A DNA stretch of 64,000 bases from Fragilaria radians (Eukaryota > Bacillariophyta > Fragilariophyceae > Fragilariales > Fragilariaceae). Shown piece by piece: positions 55,401 through 64,000 of this stretch. The notes beneath the pieces were generated by a model. It did no database searches. It was not told the origin of the DNA and saw nothing but the letters and a program-made list of their open reading frames with translations. Both the position numbers and the translations under genes were made by a program. The stretch is taken from positions 139,969 to 203,968 of the forward strand of contig CAAAJI010000036.1 in the NCBI GenBank assembly GCA_900642245.1, read 5' to 3'. How positions within the stretch are numbered: the stretch's first letter is position 1; each line of letters begins with the position of its first letter.

Positions 55401-55992
55401 TTAGTCTGCCCCAACGATTGTCCTGTAGAATATGGCGAAATTGTTTGGGAATGCAAAGGAATTTTGGATGATGGGACAGGACAGTGTCAGATATTTGCTG
55501 AACGACAAACTGCTCATGCACTCCTTAGATTGACTCCGGAGACTCTTCGAATAATTGACGAAGAGGCATGGAAAATCGAATCAGGATTTCATTATCAAAA
55601 GGGATTCGGTCCATCCATGTTTCTCGCGACATCGATTAAAAAACATCTTCTGATGTCAAATATGCCAGCTATCGGAATGAATAGGACAACAGCGAACACT
55701 ATAGATCAATTACCCCCTAGAGCGAAGGCAGAATACTTGCTGCACCAAATGTGCACAAATGGGGTCGAAAATGAATATGAGCATGACTTTCTCGTTCGGT
55801 GCAAGCCATTAAGACCCGATGCATTTCGTTTGAATCTTTCTGAGATACGAACAGCAAAAACCAAGTTTTCTATGAATGATACTGTTGTTTATTCTTTACC
55901 TCCCTTGAGAGTAAGTTTAGTTAATGTCACCTGATTTTTTTATTTTCAAGGTTCTTTTTTCCTGGAGGCCGAGTTTGTGGGTTTCGGAATAA
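52410..55992 (+). CDS. Large OB-fold protein, CTC1-like candidate, two exons
   Basis: The main exon is 52410-55910. A 40-nt intron (TTGAGA|GTAAGT ... TTTCAAG|GTT) in phase 0 leads to a 42-nt last exon, adding VLFSWRPSLWVSE, for 1,180 aa; if it is retained, a stop falls at 55932-55934. The C-terminal part has a four-Cys zinc site (C945/C948 in AECSMC, then C1000 and C1004 in VCPNDC) inserted in an OB-fold whose next strands read ECKGILDDGTGQCQIF, followed by a long C-terminal helix. This is the arrangement of RPA70 DBD-C and of the last OB domain of CTC1, the large subunit of the telomeric CST complex. An N-terminal block (DALSCLVVFQGIAALLCHDG, LPGDTIIFNAV) also resembles an OB strand pair. 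The length suits CTC1 better than RPA70. The assignment is by pattern only. Confidence 0.6.
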
Positions 55993-57876
55993 CATCTCAA
56001 CATCCAAAGAAAGGGATGAAACAGCTTGCAAACCTAGGTAATCATTATCCTTGATTTAGGTGACATGATCTTCCTGAAATTCTGCATGAATTCTAGTCAA
56101 TCGATGATGAAGAACACATTTAGCCTGGAAAATGTTCCAGGCTCAAGCCATTTGATGGCATCCTACTAATCACTTTCGTACCAAAAGCTCCTTAGCCCAC
56201 ATATTACAAACATTTTTCATTCAAGAGACATATCTTCTAATGGCTTTAGAAATTTCTGAATATTCTGAGTCACTGCCACAATTTTTACCACTTCAGAATG
56301 ATACTGATCTGTGTTTTTCCTTTTGGTTAACGCAAACTTATTACTCACAATCAGTCATAATGTCACTATACTTCTTCAGATTACACTCTTCATTGTAACA
56401 AAGTATTCTTTCAATTGATACATAAATGTGAATATCAAGACTTTTCTTTGTTAGAAAGTGCTTGAAACCATCAAGAGGTAGGTAAATAGTGTGATACATG
56501 AGATGCCTGGGATTTGTTTTCCTTCATAAGCAATCCAACAAACATTATCAGATATAAACTTGATTTGAAGAGACTAATTGGAAACGTAAATTGTACATTA
56601 CCAAAAAAGACCAAGACTAGTATTAGAGGAACATTATTTACTGAAGGCATCAGCCATTATGGAATGCTGAAAGAATCATTAAATAGTTATCTTGTTAAAA
56701 ATCACCCGCAGTGACTAGTAGTTTGGGGTGGTTCAATATATTCATGAGGGGCTCTTTTTTCAAAGATGCAATAAGCGACAAAATGACATTTCTTTAAAAG
56801 TTTTGCTTTTCTGGATCCATTTCACTATTAACTCAGAGCAACTCAAAGATTATCATCCTTGATGCATGCTACTACTAAAAACGTTTCACGTCCGGTCTAG
56901 CCGTCATCTGATTTGTGAATTAAATTTAGCTGAACTCAATCTACTAACCCCTAATCTTCCTGTGCTGTAAAAAGGCTTTGCTACGTGCATACTTGAGTGA
57001 GGGATCATGTACAAGGGCTAGAGTACCCTGTCAAATCCTTATTCTGATATCACCTGCCCTGCAAAGGGTATCAAAATTTGCATTGTAGTACATAGAGAAG
57101 AGCTGTTAACAGTGATATTAGACTGCATATTAAAGACAGATTTGCTCTGATCATGAAGAGGATTAAAAACTGCATTCCTTTGAAAATCAAGAAAGATATT
57201 TCATGTCTATAGTTGGTATATTCAATATTCAATAATTGGCTTACTTTGTCACTGCTTTTAACAGTATTTATCAAATGGATCAAAAATATTGTTGCAATTT
57301 TGGGTCGAATGTTATTATGCTTCATTTGTCTTCAATCTAATACAAATCGATAATAGATTGAACTGAAGCAAACAGAATAACGATATTGACTTCCCAACAG
57401 CAACAACATTACTTTGAATTGACAGCTTAGGCTCTTCAACAGCAGCAACATTATTTTCATTTTCCAAAAGACTATATGGCATAATCATTACTGCGTATTT
57501 AACGCCGGAAAAGAAAAGAGATTGTCAAAACTAATCGTTGCATTCCGTTCCTGCATTAAATTGTCTTTGCTGCGTGGCAAAGCAAGCTCCAACTGTTTGT
57601 AGAGAATGAAAAAATTGACGGCTTTCATATACGTTAAGGATTGAGTGAATTGTTTTTAAGTTTCTTGTGAATCGTGAAAAGACTCTTTGAAGCAACTCAT
57701 GGTATCCAGGAGCCTTATCGAACCAAGATCAAAAATTTGGACGACTATGGTAGACAAATCAGATGCACTAGAAAAAAGCAGACACATCCCTTCATTCATT
57801 TAAATGTGTCGCGGATAAGTGTATTTATTTTATTACACCAAAACTTGCATCAAGTCTACAATCGTTTTAGCGCAAT
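55993..57876. other. Intergenic, with second copy of a dispersed repeat
   Basis: About 1.9 kb with no supported gene. The segment 57081-57330 matches 12415-12660 (see the repeat entries). A short frame at 57674-57880 ends just at the protease start and is not conserved in kind. Confidence 0.5.
57081..57330 (+). repeat. Dispersed non-coding repeat, copy 2
   Basis: Diverged match to 12415-12660 in the same orientation, with GTACATAGAGAAGAGCTG, AAGAAAGATATTTCATG and ATCAAAAATATTGTTG in the same order. Farther downstream both loci also share CAGCAACAACAT (13152 and 57400 region), so the element may be longer. Confidence 0.6.
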
Positions 57877-60362
57877 ATGAATTTGATCCTGCAGCTTCTT
57901 GTATTGGTGTCTTCAATCAAATGGACGGTTGCTCGTAATGTAAGGTAGACTGGATCGTTTACTTATAATTTTTTCATGCAGTGATTTCTTACCGCTTGTT
58001 CAAGGAATTCATTGGGCCTCGCATTGTTTCAGGCGAGGATGCTAAGGAAGATAGATATCCTTACTTTGTGTCATTACGATCAAGTTTATCTGGTAGACAC
58101 ATGTGTGGTGGCACCCTAATCGCTCCAGATATTGTGTTGACAGCTGCACATTGTAATGGAGTCGAAAGCGTTTGGGCTGGACTTTATCGACAAAGTGATC
58201 CTCTTGGTACTTTAGAAGAAATTTATGTTCGAGAAGAAATTCCACATCCACTTCGTCGAAGTATCAATGAAAAAGATCATGGTGAGATGAAACATTGAAG
58301 TCGATTGAAAGATTTTTGAGCACATTAACTTACCCCCAACGTACCAGATGTTATGCTTTTGATTCTTCAACGGCCAGCGTCTCATCCAATCATTAGACTT
58401 AACGATATGAACAGCATCCCCGAGACTGATGAGGTTTTGCAAACAATTGGGTTTGGACGTCAAGACATTAATGCTGAAAGGGCGTCCGAAATCTTACAAG
58501 AGGTGAATGTTACCTATGTTGGTCAAGATGTTTGTGCACGTCAGTCGTTGTATACAGACGACATGATATGTACAAAGGGCTTCAATGAAAGTGGAACATG
58601 CCGAGGAGATAGTGGCGGTCCGCTACTTCTAGCGGGAGTCTCATCAGACATCGATTTACAGATTGGAATTGTGAGTTTTAGTTCACTTGAATGCGTTCAT
58701 CGTAAGTTTTTGTCAATCTTAAACCACGATTAACCAATAACTCATGACTGCAATTTTAACTCAGCATTATATGCTGACTACTATGCCCGAGTTTCCGCTT
58801 CATTTCCTTGGATTCGAAATGTGGTTTGCGCCTTCTCTGTTGCAAGTCCAAAGTACTTTAATTGCTCAAAATTGAGTACCCAAATGTCTTTTGCTCCTTC
58901 CTTTGGTTATCTAGGTTCTAAGGATTCACGTTCTCCCACCGCATCTCTTATTCCAACAATCTCTTACGTTCCAATACTGCTCAAAATTAAGGTAGATGCC
59001 TACCCATATGATTTCAAATGGCACATCGAGGAAGCCGGTGGGGCGCAGAGAGTAGTTGCGCTACAGCGTAGTGAGGGATACGAGTCAGCGTATCGCACAT
59101 ATTTCGAAGAAATAAAAGCCTTACAGCCAAACACGGAATACAAATTAATCCTGTTTGATTTATGCCCTGGCGGGATGAATGGCTTTGTCACTATATATCT
59201 TGGTTTCAACGAAGGAGATAACAACGTCCTAGCTTTTGTTGATCTGTACGAGATCGGTTCTTTTCAAAGATTCGAAATAAAGTTCAAGACCTCTGTAAAA
59301 AATGCAGGCTCACTACCATCCGAAGCACCATCAGATTCACCTTCGAATGTGCCATCACAACCAACTGTCTCTCCAGGTCCTACATTCATATCAACATTGA
59401 TCATGATTCGATTTCGCACATACGACGACTCAAGAACCACCGCTTGGCGACTAGAGTCCTCTCTTGGGACAATTCTACATGAAGAACCAGCTGGATTTTT
59501 CCGAGGGAATGAACCTACTTTTTTAAGAAGCCTGGACGTGAATGATGGGGAAGCTTACACTTTGGTCATCACAGACGAGACAGGAAGTGGATTCGCTGGA
59601 GAAGTCAGTGTGTACTATGGCGATTTACTAGATGAAAGCACGCTGTTAGCTTTCTATGACGGATACCTTGGTACTTTGTTCTATGAAAAGGCAATTAATT
59701 TCACAGCTTCCATGAACTCGACAATTATTATCTTCCCTACAATGAGCCCATCATCCCCGACCACAAGTCCAGCTCCTACTGGACCTAGCGTGAGTGTGAC
59801 AGTCACTGTACAAACCGATATGTATCCGCTGGATACGGGATGGAGGATATCTACCATGGATGATATTGTTGTTTCACAAGTGTCATTTGGGACCTTCAAA
59901 AAGCGTTTATCCCTTTACAGCAAGCAGGTGTACCTTTTCTCTAACAAGAAGTATTACTTGACAATCTTGGACAGATTAGGGGATGGAATGCAGGGCAAAG
60001 TAAGAATTACATTGGATTCTTATAATTCTAGCTTACTTCTTGCAAGTTTTCAACAATCGGATGAATCATTTTCAAAGAAGGAAATACAATTTGAAATTTC
60101 AATGTTACAAATACCAAGTTTAAAACCTTCCAGATCTATGCCCTCTTCAAAAAGTGTTCACCCAAGTACTGCACCTGCCAGGAGGTTCAATGTCTCAGCG
60201 CTTCAAGCCACTGAAGTACCAACTGCCTTGGAGGATTTTGCTGGAACAATGGCATCACAAAAACCCTCTGGCAATATGCCTTTGTCAAATGTTGAAATCA
60301 ATTCAAACACATACACATTCCTCCTATCTGCAATAATGATAATTTTCTTGACAATCCTATAA
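57877..60362 (+). CDS. Membrane-anchored chymotrypsin-fold serine protease with three C-terminal repeats, four exons
   Basis: Exons: 57877-57939, 58005-58281, 58348-58701, 58765-60362, introns 63-66 nt, all GT-AG and in phase, 763 aa. Exon 1 gives a signal peptide ([19 protein letters not shown]). The S1 protease domain starts at RIVSGEDA, has H70 (LTAAHC), D114 (rebuilt by splicing: DHDVMLLIL) and S202 (GDSGGP), and ends near WIRNVV. Residue 189 (chymotrypsin count) is Gly (GTCRGDS), so trypsin-like cleavage after Lys/Arg is unlikely. The tail has three ~110-residue repeats (about residues 300-413, 438-549, 573-678), each with a YP-x-D-x-x-W-like start and a late D-x-x-G-x-G/M-x-G turn ([10 protein letters not shown] in the third), joined by Ser/Pro linkers. 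The C-terminal hydrophobic [14 protein letters not shown] without a cytosolic tail suggests a GPI signal. Confidence 0.84.
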
Positions 60363-61898
60363 GATAACCACTTACAAGAATCATCAAGTAAAGATAACAG
60401 CTCAAATTCTTGCAATGTAACATATTCGGTACTGTTTTAATTTCTAGTGCTTCGTACAATGGCCATGATGAGGGCAGGTAAATAATAAGATTCAAATTGT
60501 AGCCTGCTCATTTATAGACCTAAATGAATTGACAAAGGATAAGAATAAAAGTACATTCAAATAAATAGGCAGCACTTGTTCAGACCAACATGTATTGTAG
60601 GAGAATATTCTTCAACTACTGTTGGCAAATTTTTTGACAACCCAAGAATTGTCACAAGGCAAGAAAATCCAAATCCTGGACCTTAAATCAAATTATTATT
60701 TGTGATACAATGCAACCAGAAATGTTTTGACATACTGTTGGGACTATCTCCCATGAACCTAAAAAAAGCTTGATAATCAGGTTGTTGCTTTAACTTAGAA
60801 TTAAATTTTGCCATAATGTGTGGCCTTTTTGTCTATATTGCAATTGCCTTTTTCCCCTCTGAGAAATTAAATGCCAACCATATGCTTTGGAAGCGCTGCA
60901 TATATTGATAGATTCAACTAAATCCCATACCATTATTTCACTATAGCAAAAATAGGGCGAGAGATTAAACTGGTAAAAATGGAACTTGGCATAACGTAAT
61001 TCATTACCTGCATTGAATTCGAGACATGATTTAGTCTTGTTAACATCAATCTTTTGGAATAGACAATCCAACCCAATATTGTAAACAAACAATAATACAT
61101 AAGTGTCCTGAATCCAAAAGTCATGAAAGTCATAGGTAACTTACTGGAATTCCGAAACCATCTGAAATATATCGAATGAATTATTTTTAGCGTTGAGTTT
61201 TATCTTTTTGACCAATATAGAACCCATTTGCATTCGTTACAGCATATCTGCCTTCTGGCCTGTTATCTCTTCGGATTTCATGACGTGGACTTCTGTAGGC
61301 ATCTTCCAAACTTCTCTGTTTCTTACTGTATGTCACCTATAATGAATGCAGACACCCTTCTTGGATGAAAGCCATTGTCAAAAATTTGAACCGTCAGGGC
61401 TAAACGAACCATTCCATCTCTTCACCTGCTTAAATAACTTCTTGCTTGTATCATTGGTCTTAGATTTACGATATTTGACTTCATCAATATCCATAATCTC
61501 AGCCGCACCATTTTTTTTCCTTCAATGATTTCAACATTTGTAGCTTTTCCATATGAATTCCAAGCTCTATAGGACTTATCCAAACGGCATAGCTTGCTTT
61601 ATCCGAAAAAACTATGTTTATAATAAAAAATTTAAAAAAACATATATCCGAACTTCTATTTTTCACTAGTCTTTTTGATAGACATATTTTCCCCAGCATC
61701 ATCAAGACTCAAATATGTCATGATTTTTCTTAATTCTTCAATTATCAACAATTTTATCCTTTACTCCTCAGAAAAGATAAAAAACTGTTGACGTTGATAG
61801 ACTTCTGGTGATTTTTCCTTGAGTCATGCGGACAATTACTGTTGCTAGTACTCCTACTCGCACTCCCAGATCGGAAGACGGGAAATGACCTATAAAAC
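60363..61898. other. Intergenic, possible decayed coding traces
   Basis: No intact gene. On the minus strand between about 61190 and 61700, three frames in turn give protein-like stretches (SYAVWISPIELGIHMEKL, AAEIMDIDEVKYRKSK, SLEDAYRSPRHEIRRDN). A 100-codon frame at 60790-61092 lies next to them. They may be parts of a broken gene or transposon, but no family was recognised. Confidence 0.35.
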
Positions 61899-62771
61899 AT
61901 GCAGACCCTTATCACTTCCCACATCAACACCTATAAAGAAGAGCTTGAAAGAATTCAAGAGATTCAAAACCTTCATCCAACGTATGTCGAATGGGATCAC
62001 ATTCAAAATGACTTAATTCCAATCATGCTTCTTTCGGCCGGGTTGATTAGCCTGGTATTTTTCTCTGGTGTTTCTGTCATGAAATGGCTCTTTCCCCACA
62101 GCGAGTCAAAAGTTATCTACAAATCAGCCTACCAGGTCACAAACCTATTGGTTAACTTAATCTTAGGTATGATGGGAATATATTATTACAATTATGTTCT
62201 TGAACCAAACGCAACCGTTGACACTCGAGTACTAGGCTACGGTTCCGTGTATCCGATGTCTTGTGTGCAATTCGGCTATAACCTCTGGGCGATCCCTATC
62301 GGTCTAACACTTATCAAGGAATCGACCGAAATGATAGGACATCATTTCTCGGTCCTCATTGTTTCAGCAGTGTCGGCCACGATTACAACAGGAAGCAGCT
62401 ACTATGCACCATTCATGTATGGAATTCTGGAATTGAGTTCCATTCCTCTAGCTGTCATGAATGCCTTTAAGGACAATCCAGAATACATTAAAAAGTATCC
62501 ATCTGCATATTTATCCATCCGATTGATTTTTGCATTTTCTTTTCTTTACATCCGATGGTATCTCTACCTCCCCTTGAAATATGATTTCCTACGAACCTTT
62601 GGAATGTCAGTAATCACACAAAAGTTGACATCAGCAATGCTATTTACCGGAGCTAGTTGGTGTGCAGCCTTTTTTCTTTGTCTGCTACAACTCTCATGGG
62701 GCTTATTGATCATCAAGGGCATAGTCAATGTGTTTTTCTTGAAGCCTCGGAACAAGGGCAAGATGCAGTAG
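61899..62771 (+). CDS. TLC-domain multi-pass membrane protein
   Basis: Single exon, 290 aa, with about seven hydrophobic segments. The TLC (TRAM-LAG1-CLN8) pattern is visible: a conserved His pair at 148-149 (STEMIGHHFSVL), then YYAPFMYGILELSSIPL (about residues 168-184) with the Glu-Leu-Ser-Ser stretch, and a later RLIFAFSFLYIRWYLYLPL helix. TLC proteins sit in the ER or plasma membrane; LAG1 types make ceramide, while TLCD/TMEM56 types affect phospholipid composition. The extended LAG1 motif HH-x3-D-x3-D is not present, so ceramide synthase activity is unlikely and a TLCD/TMEM56-type role is favoured. The start at 61899 yields a soluble ~38-residue N terminus before the first helix. Confidence 0.85.
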   Translation: MQTLITSHINTYKEELERIQEIQNLHPTYVEWDHIQNDLIPIMLLSAGLISLVFFSGVSVMKWLFPHSESKVIYKSAYQVTNLLVNLILGMMGIYYYNYVLEPNATVDTRVLGYGSVYPMSCVQFGYNLWAIPIGLTLIKESTEMIGHHFSVLIVSAVSATITTGSSYYAPFMYGILELSSIPLAVMNAFKDNPEYIKKYPSAYLSIRLIFAFSFLYIRWYLYLPLKYDFLRTFGMSVITQKLTSAMLFTGASWCAAFFLCLLQLSWGLLIIKGIVNVFFLKPRNKGKMQ

Positions 62772-64000
62772 AGCAGTACGAATGTCGCTTTAGTAGACAA
62801 GAAATCGCCTGAAATCTCTTTCAAATGTGTGTTTCTGTAATGCAAGCATAATATGAACTAGTCTGTAAATTCTCACGAAATTGCTACTTGTTGTCAATCA
62901 CATTGTTAAGCAACATATTTACATTCAACTTTCATTCAATATCCTGGTGCAAACATGCCTGTCTAGCCTTCACAGGCTAGATTGTATTATTGGAAACACT
63001 ATTCCTTCCACTTCACCACATCCTTTAAGTTTTTCGTCATTTATATCCAACATTCCCTCATGATCACATATAAACCAACGCGATGCAGATGTGGGTTTAC
63101 TTTAAGTGGTCACAGAATTCCATCTGCAAAGATCTAAAGTATGCTTATGGGCAAATATATTACCAGGTCTTGAAGTGAATGTGATAAAATATTCTCATAT
63201 GATTTACATGAAAGCTTATCATGAACCCCTGTCTCCTAAGCGTAATCCAAAAATATTTACACAAATAGAAAAATGAGGTCTCGAAACTTCAATGAAACTT
63301 ATATCTATTGCTTTCACTGATACCTTGGTCCTGTGTCAACAGATGAATCATTGAGGATATAGTAACACGACAGGATTTTTACCCAAGGCTCAATTAAATG
63401 ACAAGTCAAAATATTAGTCTCGTCACTAGTCAAAAGAATAAGAAAAATAGGGAATCACAATTTGAATGAATTGAACAAATCAGAGAGAAGCAAATTCAAT
63501 AGATGAGATTGAGTTAGAGATCTGTCAAGATCATTACAATTGAGTCAGAAAGTGATACATGAGAGAGCAACGGATTAAAGTGTGATTGAGAAGGTATATA
63601 AGATGGAAATGCATTCATTCTCTTCTCAGAGGAAACCAAAAGTAGCTCAAATCAGACCTAAAGATGTCAAAACAACTTGTATAATTCTCAAGCAAAACAT
63701 ATCTTGAAAAACAACAAGGTGAACAGCTTAAGTTTCATACCAGACCCTAAACTGAAAGAGGTATATATCTTTTTGCTTTCACTTGCTTGCTCCCTGTTGA
63801 GATAGCATCTTGAGAGATTAAAAATGTTCACCAAAATTATGAATTGATTCATTGTCCAATATATAAGGGGAAAGAATGGATAAAACCCCTGCTATCCAAA
63901 TAGCACTTGATCTTCAACCTTATATCATAAGGTTGTTATCTCCTGATTCCTCTTTTGGATTTGATGCCAATTTGTGCAACCTTGATTTTGTACTATGTTA
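62772..64000. other. Intergenic to the right edge
   Basis: About 1.2 kb of AT-rich sequence past the TLC gene. Only short frames without similarity; no repeat or RNA gene was recognised before the window ends. Confidence 0.5.

Noticed and set aside
57981..58298. Separate protease gene starting at a GTG at 57981
   Set aside because: Eukaryotic genes start at ATG; an upstream exon with a signal peptide joins in frame at 58005 and the GTG lies in the intron.
1..64000. CRISPR array, bacterial operons, tRNA and rRNA genes
   Set aside because: Introns and gene families are eukaryotic. The tandem repeats seen lack spacer structure, and no convincing tRNA or rRNA sequence was recognised by eye; tRNAscan-SE and Infernal would settle it.

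Overview
The window looks like nuclear DNA of a photosynthetic stramenopile, most probably a diatom. It is AT-rich and has short spliceosomal introns (about 40-354 nt, mostly 60-160). Most genes are single-exon or have few exons. It carries a sigma-70 factor of plastid type, several surface proteins with Ser/Pro-rich linkers of the diatom P-S-x-x-P-S type, and a degenerate Ty1/copia retrotransposon. The species cannot be fixed from the sequence alone.

Layout. 1-3.1 kb (-): a large karyopherin-like helical-repeat protein that runs off the left edge through a 63-nt intron. 4.4-5.1 kb (-): a small secreted ankyrin protein. 6.4-8.6 kb (-): COG6 of the Golgi tether. 9.1-10.2 kb (+): an EEF2KMT-like methyltransferase in two exons. 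10.6-11.6 kb (-): a membrane-anchored PhyH-type dioxygenase. 13.4-15.0 kb: the splicing factor ISY1 (-) and a complex I NDUFB4-like gene (+) as a divergent pair. 15.8-18.0 kb (-): a single-pass membrane protein with a Ser/Pro-rich ectodomain. 18.6-19.3 kb: a degenerate simple-sequence array. 20.6-21.6 kb (+): a DXD glycosyltransferase. 21.8-23.5 kb (-): a membrane-anchored PhoX/DUF839 protein. 24.3-26.9 kb (+): a USP22/Ubp8-type SAGA deubiquitinase.

27-37.4 kb is an accessory island. It holds a copia Gag relic, an LRR gene with a one-base frameshift, a shorter LRR relic, a copia RNase H relic on the opposite strand, a second LRR pseudogene, and a frame-broken copia element with paired ~100-bp LTRs abutting that pseudogene.

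38.5-39.8 kb (-): a secreted Cys-rich protein with a potato-inhibitor-I-like core. 43.2-43.8 kb (-): a CS-domain protein. 46.1-47.8 kb (+): the sigma factor. 49.3-50.3 kb (+): an mRNA-export adaptor with a UAP56-binding motif split by an intron. 50.9-51.3 kb (-): a small membrane protein. 52.4-56.0 kb (+): a 1,180-aa OB-fold protein, possibly CTC1 of the CST complex. 57.9-60.4 kb (+): a four-exon chymotrypsin-fold protease with three C-terminal repeats and a probable GPI signal. 61.9-62.8 kb (+): a TLC-domain membrane protein.

The genes form no operon. They are mostly housekeeping (RNA processing and export, Golgi transport, chromatin, mitochondrion, plastid transcription) mixed with cell-surface or secreted proteins. 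The most unusual items are the LRR/retroelement island, the membrane-anchored protease with three cysteine-poor repeats, and the Cys-rich protein built around an inhibitor-like domain. I found no clearly undescribed multi-gene system.
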